Origin: Streptomyces sp. CG 926
GTDB lineage: Bacteria > Actinomycetota > Actinomycetes > Streptomycetales > Streptomycetaceae
DNA: 64,000 bases
Direction of reading: 5' to 3'
Assembly: GCF_003148825.1 (NCBI RefSeq)
Contig: NZ_QGGZ01000004.1
Location: 124,001 to 188,000, forward strand
The notes beneath the pieces are model-generated. The model was not told the origin of the DNA. It saw only the letters and a list, made by a program, of their open reading frames with translations, and did not search any database. Of the stretch, positions 54,527 to 63,727 are shown piece after piece. How positions within the stretch are numbered: position 1 is the first letter of the stretch; each line of letters opens with the position of its first letter. Both the position numbers and the translations under genes were made by a program.

Positions 54527-56182
54527 ATGGATCAGCAGTACATGGCCGGGCCCGCCGCGGACGGCGAAGGCGCAGGCAGGCGGTGGTTCCTCGGGATCGC
54601 GACGGGCGCGGCCACGGCCGCGGGGCTCGGAGCCGTGGCCGGATGCTCGAACGACGACCGCGACGGCGGATCGGCGAAGGGGTCCGGGGCGGAGTCCGGG
54701 GCGGAGTCCGGGGCCGCTTCGGAGTCCGCCGCGTCCGGCGGGCAGCGGGCGCCGGCCGGCACGCACGGTCTCGACGTCAAGGCCGAGAACGCACTGCCGG
54801 GCCACGCCGACTGGCCGGTGGGCAAAGCCGGCCCGGCGCGGGCCGTCGAGGGGTTCGCGGACAAGGTCAGCGTGCTGCCCGGCGAGTCCTTCGGGCTGCA
54901 CGTGTCGACGACCGCGCCCCGGTTCACCGTCTCCGCCTACCGGATGGGCTGGTACGGCGGCGCTCGCGCGCGTCTGGTGTGGCGCTCCGAGGCCCTGCCC
55001 GGGACCCGGCAGCCGGAGCCCACGGTCGACGCCGGGACCAGGACGGTCCGCACGCGGTGGGCCCGTAGCGCGACGGTCGAGACGAAGGACTGGCCGGAGG
55101 GCAGCTACCTGCTGCGGCTGGACGCGCAGGGTGGTGAGGGCCGGCGTTTCGTCCCGCTCACCGTGCGCTCCGCGACGACCGCCGGCCGCACCGTCGTGGT
55201 CAACGCGGTGGCCACCTGGCAGGCGTACAACCGGTGGGGCGGCTACGGCAGCTACGACGGTCCCGGCGGCGGATTCGCCTCCCGTTCCCTCGCCGTGAGC
55301 TTCGACCGGCCGTACGAGTACGACGACGGCGCGGGCCTGTTCCTGGTGTACGAGGCGCCGCTGATCGCGCTGGCGGAACGGCTCGGCATCCCCCTCGCCT
55401 ACACGACCACCACCGACGTGGCGCGTGAGAAGCGGCTCCTGGAGGGAGCGGCGGCGGTGCTCTCGCTCGGGCACGACGAGTACTGGTCGCCGGAGCAGCG
55501 GGCCCATGTCACGGCCGCCCGCGACGCCGGTACCAACATCGCGATCCTGGGCGCGAACTGCTGCTTCCGCCGGATCCGCCTGGAGGCCTCCGACCTGGGG
55601 CCGGACCGTACGCTGGTCTGCTACAAGTCCTCCTACGAGCAGGACCCGGGATTCAAGCGGGGCCAACCCGCGACGGTCGACTTCCGCTCGGCGCCCGGCG
55701 CGGATCCGGAGAGCTCGCTGCTCGGCGTGATCTACGACGGCTATCCGGTGGACGCCCCGTACGTGGTGACCAACCCCGGGCACTGGCTCTTCGAGGGCAC
55801 GGGCGCGCGGGCGGGTGACCGCTTCGAGCACCTGGTGGGGGTCGAGTACGACAAGGTGTCGACCGGTTTCCCCACGCCCCGGCCGATCGAGATACTGGCC
55901 CACTCCCCCGTGGTGTGCGAGGGACGGCCGAGCCACCAGGACACCGCCTACTACACGGTGCCGAGCGGGGCCGGGGTGTTCGCGACCGGCACGATGCGGT
56001 GGGTGGAGGCCCTGGACGCGACGGGCGACGGCAGCGGCGGACGCAACCACGGTCTGGACGCGCGCTCGGGGGCGCTGACCACCCGGGTGACGGAAAATCT
56101 CCTGCGGGTGTTCGCGGCGGGTCCGGCCGGCCGGACCCGCCCGGCACAGGACAACGTCAAGGCGGTGTACGGGAGTTCGTGA
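54527..56182 (+). CDS. Tat-exported DUF6605 (dimethylformamidase-beta-like) protein
   Basis: The 551-residue protein starts near ATG 54527 with a Tat/lipoprotein signal (GRRWFLGIATGAATAAGLGA, lipobox VAGC, Cys about 43), then a Ser/Gly/Glu linker made partly of a GAESGAESGA repeat (12-bp tandem unit). The main part is the N,N-dimethylformamidase-beta-like domain: FTVSAYRMGWYGGA, VATWQAYNRWGGYGSY, and LSLGHDEYWSPEQRAHV. The fold resembles glutamine amidotransferase-like proteins; the active residues are unclear to me. It is anchored outside the cell. A hydrolase acting on small amides or glycans is possible. Confidence 0.82.
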   Translation: MDQQYMAGPAADGEGAGRRWFLGIATGAATAAGLGAVAGCSNDDRDGGSAKGSGAESGAESGAASESAASGGQRAPAGTHGLDVKAENALPGHADWPVGKAGPARAVEGFADKVSVLPGESFGLHVSTTAPRFTVSAYRMGWYGGARARLVWRSEALPGTRQPEPTVDAGTRTVRTRWARSATVETKDWPEGSYLLRLDAQGGEGRRFVPLTVRSATTAGRTVVVNAVATWQAYNRWGGYGSYDGPGGGFASRSLAVSFDRPYEYDDGAGLFLVYEAPLIALAERLGIPLAYTTTTDVAREKRLLEGAAAVLSLGHDEYWSPEQRAHVTAARDAGTNIAILGANCCFRRIRLEASDLGPDRTLVCYKSSYEQDPGFKRGQPATVDFRSAPGADPESSLLGVIYDGYPVDAPYVVTNPGHWLFEGTGARAGDRFEHLVGVEYDKVSTGFPTPRPIEILAHSPVVCEGRPSHQDTAYYTVPSGAGVFATGTMRWVEALDATGDGSGGRNHGLDARSGALTTRVTENLLRVFAAGPAGRTRPAQDNVKAVYGSS

Positions 56183-56337
56183 GGCGCGGCGCCGGGTGCG
56201 GACCGGCCCGGACGGGCGCGGAGAGGTGGACTTCGCCCGAAGGGGCCGGCTAGGATCGTGATCACGGCATCGCGTGTCGGTCACCGACCGGGTGAGGCAT
56301 GGAGGTGCCGTGACGTGCCTTTCGGAGGCATCCACCC

Positions 56338-56736
56338 ATGTCCGTCCAGCTGAACCACACGATCGTCCACTCCCGTGACAACCGGGAGTCCGCCACCTTC
56401 CTGGCACACATCCTCGGCCTGGAGGTCGGGACCGAGTGGGGACCCTTCGTCCCCGTCGAGACCGCGAACGGCGTCACCCTGGACTTCGCGACCGTCCCCG
56501 CCGAGTCCCTCACCGTGCAGCACTACGCCTTCCTCCTCTCCGAGGAGGAGTTCGACGTGGCGTTCGCGAAGATCCGGTCGGCGAAGGTCCCGTACTTCGC
56601 CGACCCCCACGGCCGGCATCCCGGCGAGATCAACCACAACGACGGGGGTCGCGGGGTGTACTTCACGGACCCGAACGGCCACGGGATGGAGATCATCACG
56701 CGCCCGTACGGCTACCAGGAGCCGGACGCCGCGTAG
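56338..56736 (+). CDS. VOC-family protein
   Basis: The 132-residue protein is a two-module VOC fold with likely metal ligands: His7 in LNHTIVHSRD, His about 62 in TVQHYAFLL, and Glu in GHGMEIITRPYG. The end VYFTDPNGHGMEII is typical of extradiol-dioxygenase or glyoxalase-like members, so catalytic use of a metal is possible. The ATG lacks a strong ribosome site (GGAGG lies over 10 bases upstream). It is monocistronic. Confidence 0.88.
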   Translation: MSVQLNHTIVHSRDNRESATFLAHILGLEVGTEWGPFVPVETANGVTLDFATVPAESLTVQHYAFLLSEEEFDVAFAKIRSAKVPYFADPHGRHPGEINHNDGGRGVYFTDPNGHGMEIITRPYGYQEPDAA

Positions 56737-57737
56737 CCCCCGACCGAGCGGGCGCGCGGTGAGGTACGGGCCCTGCTCGGCCCTCACCGCCGCCGGCCTC
56801 GCAGACGTGGACCCGTCACCCCGTATCGGCGCTTCCACGACGGGGACCTGCGTATCGGCTGACGTGGCGACCTCCAGGACCTCCCCTGTGCGGACCACGC
56901 ACCTTGGACACCTGACTGCCTGCCTGCCTGACCGACTGCTGTTCCTCGGATCCTGCCCGGCGCGTGCGTCATGACCTGCCGATCGGCGATCGAGAGCGGT
57001 GAGCGAGGGCGGCCGGGGCGGAGAGGTCCAGAGATCGCAACCAGCCCTTCTCCGGAGGCCGAGGGCGAAGGACAGCCCTGGAAAGCACAGCTCAGCGGCC
57101 GAAGGCCCACAGCCCGAACTGGCGTGGACATTACGGTCCGTCCGGTGTGCGTTCGTCCGGTCGAGACCCGGAGCGCATGGACCGGAGCCTGCGTGCACGG
57201 ATCGCAGCAGCCGGCACACGAAGCGCTTCAGCCCGGCCGACAGCGCCGACGCGCAACACATTTCGGGAGTTCCGAGGTCGCCGTTGCCGGCCTCACCACG
57301 GGCCATATGCCAGAGGCAGGAGGGCACTCCCGCTACGTGCCCCGATGCCGGGCTCGCCCACTTTGATGACCGAATACCGCTCTATCGAACCGTGTGGCCG
57401 ATTCTGAAGCCACGCTGTTGTCATGCGGTCGGCAGCGGGCAATGCTCGCTTCTCGTCCAGTCCGACCATCCGTCCAGGAGCCGAGATGTGACACCGGATG
57501 CCCTTCCGCATAACAGGGCCGAACGGCCCGGTGCGGAATTCAACTTCTCGACCGAGTTCCTCGAACTCACCTGCAACGCCACCCGGAGGAGCTCCGGGGA
57601 CGCTTTTCGTACCGACCCCCCGCGCGGCCCCGACCTACTCTCATCGGCTCGCCGCGTTCCCCTCCACCGTGCCGCTCTCCCGCATGCCCGCATGCCCGCA
57701 TGCACCGAATCCACAGCAGAAGGAGTTCTCGATCCAC
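56737..57737. other. Long gap upstream of transglutaminase
   Basis: This 1001 bp has no convincing gene. It contains CTGCCTGCCTGCCTGACC at 56919-56936 and lower-GC stretches after 57100. The last 25 bases hold AAGGAG, 12 bases before the transglutaminase ATG. A regulatory leader is possible, but I could not assign a promoter with confidence. Confidence 0.45.
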
Positions 57738-58991
57738 ATGTACAAACGCTCGGGGTTTCTCGCCCTCACCACGGTGGGTGTCGTCCTGTGCACCGCCGGT
57801 CTCGCACCCTCGGTCAGCCAGGCGGCCGGCAGCGCCGACGGCGGCAGTGGGTCCTACGCCGAAACTCACGGCCTGACCGTGGATGACATCGGGCATATCA
57901 ACGCACTGAACGAAAAGGCTCTGACTGCAGGTCGGCCGGACGATCCGACGGGAGGATTACCGCCGAGTGCCACCGAGTCCCACGGAGCCTCCACCTCGGC
58001 CGACGACAGGGTGACACCTCCCGCCGAGCCGCTCGGCAGCATGCCTGACGCGTACCGGGCCCGCGGTGACAGGGCCGCCACCGGTATCAGCAATTACATA
58101 CGCAAGTGGCAGCAGACCTACAGTCACCGCGACGGCCGACCTCAGCAGATGACCCAAGCCCAACGAGAGCAGCTGTCCTACGGATGCGTCGGCGTCACTT
58201 GGGTCAATTCGGGCCCCTACCCGACGAACAAGCTGGCCTTCGCGTCCTTCGACGAGGACCGCTACAAGGACGCTCTGGAGAACACCGGCCCACGGCCGGG
58301 CGAAACGCGGGCCGAGTTCGAGGGACGCATCGCCAAGCAGAGCTTCGACGAGACCAAGGGGTTCGACCGGGCTCGTGATGTTGCGTCCGTCATGAACAAG
58401 GCTCTGGAGAACGCCCACGACGAGGGCACCTATCTCAGCAACCTCAAGGCAGAGCTCACGAAGAAGGACGACGCCCTTGCCGGGGAAGACAGTCGTTCGA
58501 ACTTCTATTCAGCCCTGAGGAACACGCCTTCCTTCAAGGACAGGAACGGGGGCAACCTCGACCCGTCCACGATGAAGGCGGTCATCTACTCGAAGCACTT
58601 CTGGAGCGGACAGGACCCCAGGGCCTCCTTCGACAAGAGGAAGTACGGCGACCCGGAGGCCTTCCGACCCGACCGGAACACAGGGCTGGTCGACATGTCG
58701 AAGGACAGGAACACCTCACGCAGCCCCGCCAAGCCCGGCGAGAGCTACGTCAACTTCGACTACGGCTGGTTCGGTGACCAGAAGGAAACAGCCCCCGACA
58801 ACACCATATGGACCCACGCCAACCACTACCACTCGCCCGGCGGCGCCATGGGACCCATGCAGGTGTACGAGAGCAAGTTCCGCAGCTGGTCCAGCGGTTA
58901 CACGGACTTCGACCGCGGAACGTACGTCGTCACCTTCATACCCAAGAGCTGGAACACCGCCCCCGCCAAGGTGAAGCAGGGCTGGCCGTAG
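57738..58991 (+). CDS. Microbial transglutaminase (protein-glutamine gamma-glutamyltransferase), zymogen
   Basis: The 417-residue preproenzyme has a signal peptide (FLALTTVGVVLCTAGLAPS, cleavage near QAA at about 30), a propeptide (about 31-88, with SYAETHGLTVDDIGHINALN), and the mature domain starting near DDRVTPPAEPLG. The catalytic triad is Cys150 (SYGCVGVTWV), Asp341 (NFDYGWFG) and His360 (WTHANHYH). It matches S. mobaraensis and S. cinnamoneus MTGases almost throughout. It crosslinks Gln and Lys side chains in extracellular proteins without calcium and needs protease removal of the propeptide. ATG 57738 aligns with known starts, although its ribosome site is distant. Confidence 0.97.
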   Translation: MYKRSGFLALTTVGVVLCTAGLAPSVSQAAGSADGGSGSYAETHGLTVDDIGHINALNEKALTAGRPDDPTGGLPPSATESHGASTSADDRVTPPAEPLGSMPDAYRARGDRAATGISNYIRKWQQTYSHRDGRPQQMTQAQREQLSYGCVGVTWVNSGPYPTNKLAFASFDEDRYKDALENTGPRPGETRAEFEGRIAKQSFDETKGFDRARDVASVMNKALENAHDEGTYLSNLKAELTKKDDALAGEDSRSNFYSALRNTPSFKDRNGGNLDPSTMKAVIYSKHFWSGQDPRASFDKRKYGDPEAFRPDRNTGLVDMSKDRNTSRSPAKPGESYVNFDYGWFGDQKETAPDNTIWTHANHYHSPGGAMGPMQVYESKFRSWSSGYTDFDRGTYVVTFIPKSWNTAPAKVKQGWP

Positions 58992-59025
58992 CATCCCCCC
59001 TCACCACGAACGCACCCTTCGCGGT

Positions 59026-59057
59026 GGCGCCCGGAGGCGTGAGCGATCCCGGGCGCC
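59026..59057 (+). terminator. Possible terminator after transglutaminase
   Basis: A 9-bp perfect inverted repeat (GGCGCCCGG, 59026-59034, and complement, 59049-59057) has a 14-nt loop and lies 35 bp after the stop. Confidence 0.45.
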
Positions 59058-59138
59058 CTTCGAAGGCTCAGCGCGTGGTGCGGCCGCCGTCGGCGAAGAT
59101 TCCGGCAGCGGCGAGTCCGCCCGGCCGGCCGAGCGTCC

Positions 59139-59230
59139 CGGCCGCCATGGCGGGTATCAGCCCCTCGCACGTCACCCAGGCATTCCGCGCGTCCACCGGC
59201 CGGTGGCCCACGCATGTGTCCCGGATCACT
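59139..59230 (+). pseudogene. Remnant of an AraC-type helix-turn-helix
   Basis: One plus-strand frame reads AAMAGISPSHVTQAFRASTG, which matches the second helix-turn-helix of AraC regulators (typically AGYSPSHFxRxFRxxTG). No upstream domain, start or completed C-terminus is present, so it is a degraded fragment between the transglutaminase and the sigma factor remnant. Confidence 0.4.
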
Positions 59231-59282
59231 CAACCTCACCGCCCGTCCAGGTCGTCGAGAGAGTGACCATCAAGGAGGGCAC

Positions 59283-59834
59283 ATGCAAAGTGCTGTCGGT
59301 GAGACGGAGTTCGCCGAGTTCACACGGGCCCGCTGGGGGCCTCTCGTGCGCTTCGCGTACGGGCTGACGTTGGACGTCGGCCGCGCGGAGGACCTCACGC
59401 AGGAAGCATTGGTGCGCTTCTGGCGCATGCGCGGCAGGGTGGCGGTCGAGCGGCCCGAGGCCTACGTGCGTCGCACGCTCGTCAACCTGGCCGTGACGGC
59501 CGGGCGGCGTCGCTGGTGGAGCGAGCGGGTCCTCGGACGCGTACCCGGACACGACCGCCGCCCCCGGCACGGACCCGAACCTCATTCCCGGCGCCCCGTG
59601 CGGAACGCCGTCCTCGGCTCTGGGCCGTCCGGTTGCGCCCTCGTCGTCGCCGCCCCCTTCGAGTACGGCCCGCTGAACGGGACAGGGGACATGCCGTACA
59701 TCGCGCGCCGAGCATCGTCGTGCGGTGGCCGCGGTGGCCGCGGTGGTTCCGATCGCCCTCACCCTCATCGGAGGCGCCGCTTCGGCGGATCTCGTAGCAC
59801 CGACGGGTGTTCTCGGCGGTGTCCGGCGGGGTGA
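59283..59834 (+). pseudogene. Broken SigE-family ECF sigma factor
   Basis: The first 80 residues are a normal SigE-type region 2 (FAEFTRARWGPLVRFAYGLT, AEDLTQEALVRFWRM, RPEAYVRRTLVNLAV). After RRRWWSERVLGRVPGHD the frame becomes Arg/Pro-rich and region 4 is absent. A different frame near 59710-59830 has a membrane-helix-like string (AVAAVAAVVPIALTLIGGAA), as in the small membrane protein that often follows such sigma genes. This indicates a deletion plus frameshift. ATG 59283 has GGAGG upstream, so a truncated peptide may still be made, but it could not recognise a -35 element. Confidence 0.65.
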
Positions 59835-59856
59835 GGCGCGGCCGGGTGGGTGAGAG

Positions 59857-61083
59857 TCAGGGGCGGGTGTTGGTGAGGGTGTCGTCGAGCCAGTCGTAGA
59901 TGCGGGCATTGGCGAGACGCATGGCGCCGGGGTGGCAGTGGGCGCCGGCGCCTTCCTCGGCGGTGAAGAGCATGAGGGTCTTGGGACAGGTGAGGTGGTC
60001 GTAGAGCTGCTCGGGCTGGCCCTGGAAGAACATGTCCTCCTCGGCGTCGCAGACAAGGGTGGGGCACTGGATCCGCTCGGCAATCCCGCCGGCGAGGGTG
60101 TAGTCGAGGTAGGAGGCGTTGAAGGCGCGGGGGGTGTCGACCCCCATGACGTACATGCCGTGGTTGAGCGCCCAGCGGGCGATCGGGTCCTTGGCCATGA
60201 TCTGGTCGATGGCGGCGTCGAGTTCCGGGGCGGAGTCCGCCCGCAGGAGGCGTTCGGCTTCCTCGCGGTCACCGGGGATGTTACGGACGGAGGTCTGGCC
60301 GAGGTCGTAGAGGCCGTCGACGGCTATCACCGCGGCCAGCCGGTGTTCGAACGCGGCGGCCCTGGGGGCCAGGACTCCGCCCATGCTGAGGCCGAGCAGC
60401 GCGATGCGGCTGTTGTCGACCTCCGGGATCGTCTCCAAGAAGTCGATCACCGGAGTGATGACGTTCTCCCAGTCGGGGCGGAAGACGAGGCCCTGGTGGT
60501 GGCGCGGCCCGGGCATGCCGGGGCCGTCGAAGGCGAGCACGGTGTAGCCCCGCTCGACGGCGGCCATCGCCCCGAAGAAGTGCAGCTCCTCGGCGGTGCC
60601 GTCGAAGCCGTTGTGCATGATCAGCGTCGGCCGGGGGGTGCCCGAGTCGTCTCCCCGATAGAGGTAGCCGGGCAGCGTGGTGTTCTCGTAGGGGATCAGG
60701 ACCGGCTCGATGCGCGGGGAGGCGTAGAGGGCCGCGGCGGCCTTGAAGCACTCCACCGAGCGGTCGTAGGCGTGGTCGTGGCGCGGGTCGCAGTCCTTGC
60801 CGTGCAGGAAGAACTCCGCCGACCGGTAGTAGTTCGAGGCTCGCAGGAACCCGTCGCGGGCGCTGACCCGGTGACCGGCCGCAAGCGCCTTCTCGGCCTC
60901 CGCCGACACCCGGCCGGCGGTCGCGAACCACTCGGTGTACCAGCTGTCGTAGTCGCCCTCGGTGATCCGTGCGGCGGTGGAGACGACCTCGCCGAAGTCG
61001 GCGCCGCCGTAGGCGATGTGGCTCATCGAGCGCAGGGTCTCGTACCAGAACTGGATGTTGTTCGGGAACAGCAGCTGCTTCAT
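59857..61083 (-). CDS. Alpha/beta hydrolase, FrsA/dihydroxypseudooxynicotine-hydrolase-like
   Basis: The 408-residue protein has a helical N-terminal lid (about 1-140, SYYRSAEFFLHG-like), then a hydrolase core: TLIMHNGFDGTAEELHF (oxyanion loop), the nucleophile elbow LLGLSMGGVLA, Asp in LVCDAEEDMFFQGQ, and His in GAGAHCHPGAM. It resembles 2,6-dihydroxypseudooxynicotine hydrolase and FrsA-like proteins, which split C-C or ester bonds. ATG 61083 has GGAGGAG with 6-base spacing; upstream ATGs are shadows. It is divergent from the TetR gene, with two matching operators between them, so it is very likely that regulator's target. Confidence 0.9.
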   Translation of the reverse strand: MKQLLFPNNIQFWYETLRSMSHIAYGGADFGEVVSTAARITEGDYDSWYTEWFATAGRVSAEAEKALAAGHRVSARDGFLRASNYYRSAEFFLHGKDCDPRHDHAYDRSVECFKAAAALYASPRIEPVLIPYENTTLPGYLYRGDDSGTPRPTLIMHNGFDGTAEELHFFGAMAAVERGYTVLAFDGPGMPGPRHHQGLVFRPDWENVITPVIDFLETIPEVDNSRIALLGLSMGGVLAPRAAAFEHRLAAVIAVDGLYDLGQTSVRNIPGDREEAERLLRADSAPELDAAIDQIMAKDPIARWALNHGMYVMGVDTPRAFNASYLDYTLAGGIAERIQCPTLVCDAEEDMFFQGQPEQLYDHLTCPKTLMLFTAEEGAGAHCHPGAMRLANARIYDWLDDTLTNTRP

Positions 61084-61107
61084 GGCGGTCTCCTCCGGCC
61101 GGAACAG

Positions 61108-61127
61108 CAAGCACAGATCTGTGCTTG
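61108..61127. promoter_or_regulatory. TetR operator 1, perfect 20-bp palindrome
   Basis: CAAGCACAGATCTGTGCTTG is a perfect 20-bp palindrome 25 bp upstream of the hydrolase ATG. A second, imperfect copy lies 50 bp away, next to the TetR start. TetR dimers commonly bind such sites in divergent spacers. Confidence 0.85.
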
Positions 61128-61158
61128 CGAGATCGACTGTAGAGCCTTGCTCGATCAG

Positions 61159-61176
61159 AAGCAAATATCTGTGCTT
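61159..61176. promoter_or_regulatory. TetR operator 2, imperfect copy
   Basis: AAGCAAATATCTGTGCTT matches operator 1 except for two changes in the left arm. It is 11 bp before the TetR GTG start, so binding should block the regulator's own transcription. The weaker symmetry suggests lower affinity than operator 1. Confidence 0.8.
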
Positions 61177-61187
61177 AAGATGGAGAG

Positions 61188-61787
61188 GTGACTCAGAAAC
61201 AACCGGCCGCCCGCATCCGAAGGACCCCCGAACAGGTCCGCGCAGCCGTCCACCAAGCGGTTCTCGATCTCCTCTCGGCGCCGGAGGGCGAGGAACTGAC
61301 CATCCCCGCGATCGCGCAGCGCGCGGGCGTCAACCACACCAGCCTCTACCGGCGCTGGGGCAGCCTCGACGCGCTGCTGGCCGACACGGTCACCACCCGC
61401 CTCGAGCGCAACTCGCCCCTGAAGGACACCGGCACCCTGCGCGGCGACCTCATCGCCTGGGCCGAAGCCGGCGTCGCGAGCATGCACACACCTGAGGGGC
61501 ACGCCCTCGTACGCGCCGTCGTCCTGTCCATGCCGAGAGGCGCCCAGGAGCGGAACGAGCGCGCCCCGCACTTCCGTCGCCGCATGCATTCCATCGAGCA
61601 GATCCGCGAGCGGGCCATGGCCCGGGGCGAGGACCCGCCGCCGCTGGAGCAGCTTCTCGACCAGCTGATCGCACCCTTCTACATCCGGGCGATCTTCGGC
61701 ATCGGGGTGCCGGCCACCGGCTACCCACAACTCCTCGTGGACAGAATCCTCGGCAGCGCCGGCGGACCCACACATACTTCTCGGTGA
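61188..61787 (+). CDS. TetR-family repressor
   Basis: The 199-residue protein has the TetR helix-turn-helix (about 15-65: TIPAIAQRAGVNHTSLYRRWGSLDALLAD) and a C-terminal ligand-binding domain of the TetR_C type (about 85-190), with FYIRAIFGIG near the dimer helix. GTG 61188 directly follows GATGGAGAG. It likely represses the divergent hydrolase gene and itself through the two operators; the inducer is probably the hydrolase substrate or product, which is inference. Confidence 0.92.
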   Translation: MTQKQPAARIRRTPEQVRAAVHQAVLDLLSAPEGEELTIPAIAQRAGVNHTSLYRRWGSLDALLADTVTTRLERNSPLKDTGTLRGDLIAWAEAGVASMHTPEGHALVRAVVLSMPRGAQERNERAPHFRRRMHSIEQIRERAMARGEDPPPLEQLLDQLIAPFYIRAIFGIGVPATGYPQLLVDRILGSAGGPTHTSR

Positions 61788-61818
61788 GCTCCGCGGCGAT
61801 TCGGGCCGGGGGCGCGCC

Positions 61819-63336
61819 TCATGCCCCTGCGGCGGTCATCCGCTCCATGACGGCGACCGGCAGCACCGGGTTCCGGGCCGCGGCCTGTGCCGTCTCCTCC
61901 TCGCCGAGCAACTCGACGAGAAGGGGTACGGGCACCCGTGGATGCCGCGCCGCCATCGCGCGTACCCCACTGTCCGGGTCGTCCAGCAGCCGTGCCACCG
62001 AATCCGGCGAGAGCCTGGGGTCGGTGGCGGCGCGCAGCCGTACCTCGACGTCCTCGTCCTCGCTGAAGCGCTCCACCAGGTCGGCCGTCGAGTCCGGGTC
62101 GTCCAGGGCCAGTTGCCGCAGCCGCGGATGCGGGTCGTCGGCGTACCGGAGCAGGTCGCGCCGCGGGAAGTTCGGGTGCCCGTAAGGCCGGTCGGGGGTG
62201 GAGTAGCTTCCGTTCCACCACTGCCACACCGCCAGCAGCAGCTCCGCCGGGGCGTCGTCGCACCGCTCGGCGAGGAAGAGCCGTACGACCCGGTCCTCGT
62301 CCCGGGCCAGCCGTGCCACGACGTCCGGCGGCAGTCGCCGGGCCGTCGCGACGCTGCTGCGCAGCAGGAGGTGCGCGGATGCCGCGAGTCGGCGCATGGC
62401 TTCCTCGTCCTCGTGCAGTGCCTCCACCCACGCGACCGTCCGTCGGCTCGTCCGAGGATCGATGCCCCCCGGTACGGTGGCCCGCCGCTCCTCCGTCAGC
62501 TCGGGGCGCGTGGACACGGCGAGTCGTACGTCGTGGTGGGGGTCGGCGGCGAGTACGTCGACCAGGTCGGGCCCCAGGTAGGGGTTGCCGGCCAGGATCC
62601 GACGCAGCCACGGGTCCGGGTCCGCACAGAGCCGCAGGGCGAGGTCCGGATCCAGCCGGTGGCTCCCGACGAGGTGGCGGTTCCCGGACGCGGCATCGAA
62701 GAACTCGGCCGTGAGCGGTACCTCCTCGTGCCGGGCGAGCGTGACGGCGGTCCGCACGGCGGGGGCGGGGTCGGCCGCCGCCCGGGCCCGGGCCGCGTCG
62801 CCGAGGTCACGCCATCCGGCCTCGAACGCCGCGGCCCGCACCTTCGGGAGCGGGTCCGCCGACAGGGCGAGGCGCAGCGGGAGCGGCAGGGTCGCCATCC
62901 GGGCCAGTTCCTCCCGGACCGGGCCGAAGGGGTCCGCGGCCAGCGTCTCGTACGCCTCCCGCGTCAGCCCGCGCCCGGACAGGGCCGCGACCTCCAGGAA
63001 CAGTTGGCGGCGGGCACCACCGGTTTCGCCGAGCACCAGCCGCGACCACTGGGCGGCACAGAGCCCGAGGGACGCGGGTGCCTCGGCGAGCCGACCGCGC
63101 ACCCGCCGGTCGGGGTGGTCGACCGCGGCGTCGACGACGGCCGGCGACAGCTCGCGCCGTGCCAGGAGGTACGGGGCCGCGTCCGGGTGATCGAGCAGCC
63201 GGATCCGGATGCGGTCCGGTGCGGCCGCGTTGAAGCTCAACCCCTGCGACCAGGACCGCCGAAGCCGCGGCGCGGCCTTCGGCCCCCAGTCCCGATCCAG
63301 CCATCGGTCGTCGAAGCCGTGTACGTCTGTACCCAT
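61819..63336 (-). CDS. Leucine-rich-repeat-variant (LRV/HEAT-like) repeat protein
   Basis: The 505-residue protein is built of repeats of about 24 residues with the pattern A-x-D-P-x-x-x-V-R-x-x-x-A-x-x-P, for example AADPHHDVRLAVSTRP, LDDPDSGVRAMAARHP and ARDEDRVVRLFLAERC. This is the leucine-rich-repeat-variant/HEAT-like type found in many Streptomyces proteins. There is no catalytic domain and no signal peptide. It probably serves as a protein-binding scaffold. Start ATG 63336 has only a weak upstream purine run (CTCGGA). Confidence 0.82.
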   Translation of the reverse strand: MGTDVHGFDDRWLDRDWGPKAAPRLRRSWSQGLSFNAAAPDRIRIRLLDHPDAAPYLLARRELSPAVVDAAVDHPDRRVRGRLAEAPASLGLCAAQWSRLVLGETGGARRQLFLEVAALSGRGLTREAYETLAADPFGPVREELARMATLPLPLRLALSADPLPKVRAAAFEAGWRDLGDAARARAAADPAPAVRTAVTLARHEEVPLTAEFFDAASGNRHLVGSHRLDPDLALRLCADPDPWLRRILAGNPYLGPDLVDVLAADPHHDVRLAVSTRPELTEERRATVPGGIDPRTSRRTVAWVEALHEDEEAMRRLAASAHLLLRSSVATARRLPPDVVARLARDEDRVVRLFLAERCDDAPAELLLAVWQWWNGSYSTPDRPYGHPNFPRRDLLRYADDPHPRLRQLALDDPDSTADLVERFSEDEDVEVRLRAATDPRLSPDSVARLLDDPDSGVRAMAARHPRVPVPLLVELLGEEETAQAAARNPVLPVAVMERMTAAGA

Positions 63337-63449
63337 TCCGAGGACGGTAGACGAACTCGTCCCGTCCCGTCCGGAGCGGGGAAACAGCGACGCCCGGCCG
63401 GGAGATGCACTCTCCGCCGGGCGTCTCGACAGGCGTGCTGTCGCTGTCG

Positions 63450-63523
63450 CAGGGGCGGCAGGATTCGAACCTGCGGCCTTCGGTTTTGGAGACCGGCGCT
63501 CTGACCAGCTGAGCTACACCCCT
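63450..63523 (-). tRNA. tRNA-Trp (CCA)
   Basis: The 74-nt cloverleaf is on the minus strand. The acceptor stem is AGGGGTG/CGCCCCT with discriminator G, the D-arm AGCTCAGCTGGTCAGAGC, and the anticodon loop CTCCAAA gives anticodon CCA (complement at 63487-63489). The T-arm has GCAGGTTCGAATCCTGC. The 3' CCA is not encoded. It is flanked by the repeat-protein gene and a divergent secreted-protein gene, not by secE-nusG. Confidence 0.97.
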
Positions 63524-63727
63524 TCGGTGGGACCAACCATGACACGAACGCGCGCGGAGATCCAATCAATTCATGGCTCGACCGGGTGAGAGTTCCGCAC
63601 CGGTCGACCCCGAGATCGCCGTCGTCGCCCCTCACCGACGGGACGGCCCCCTGCCTGTCCGGGGTGGCGGAACCTCGGGGCGCGGAGGATCGTGGGTGAG
63701 GGGACCCGTGGAGCGGGAGGTTCCGTC

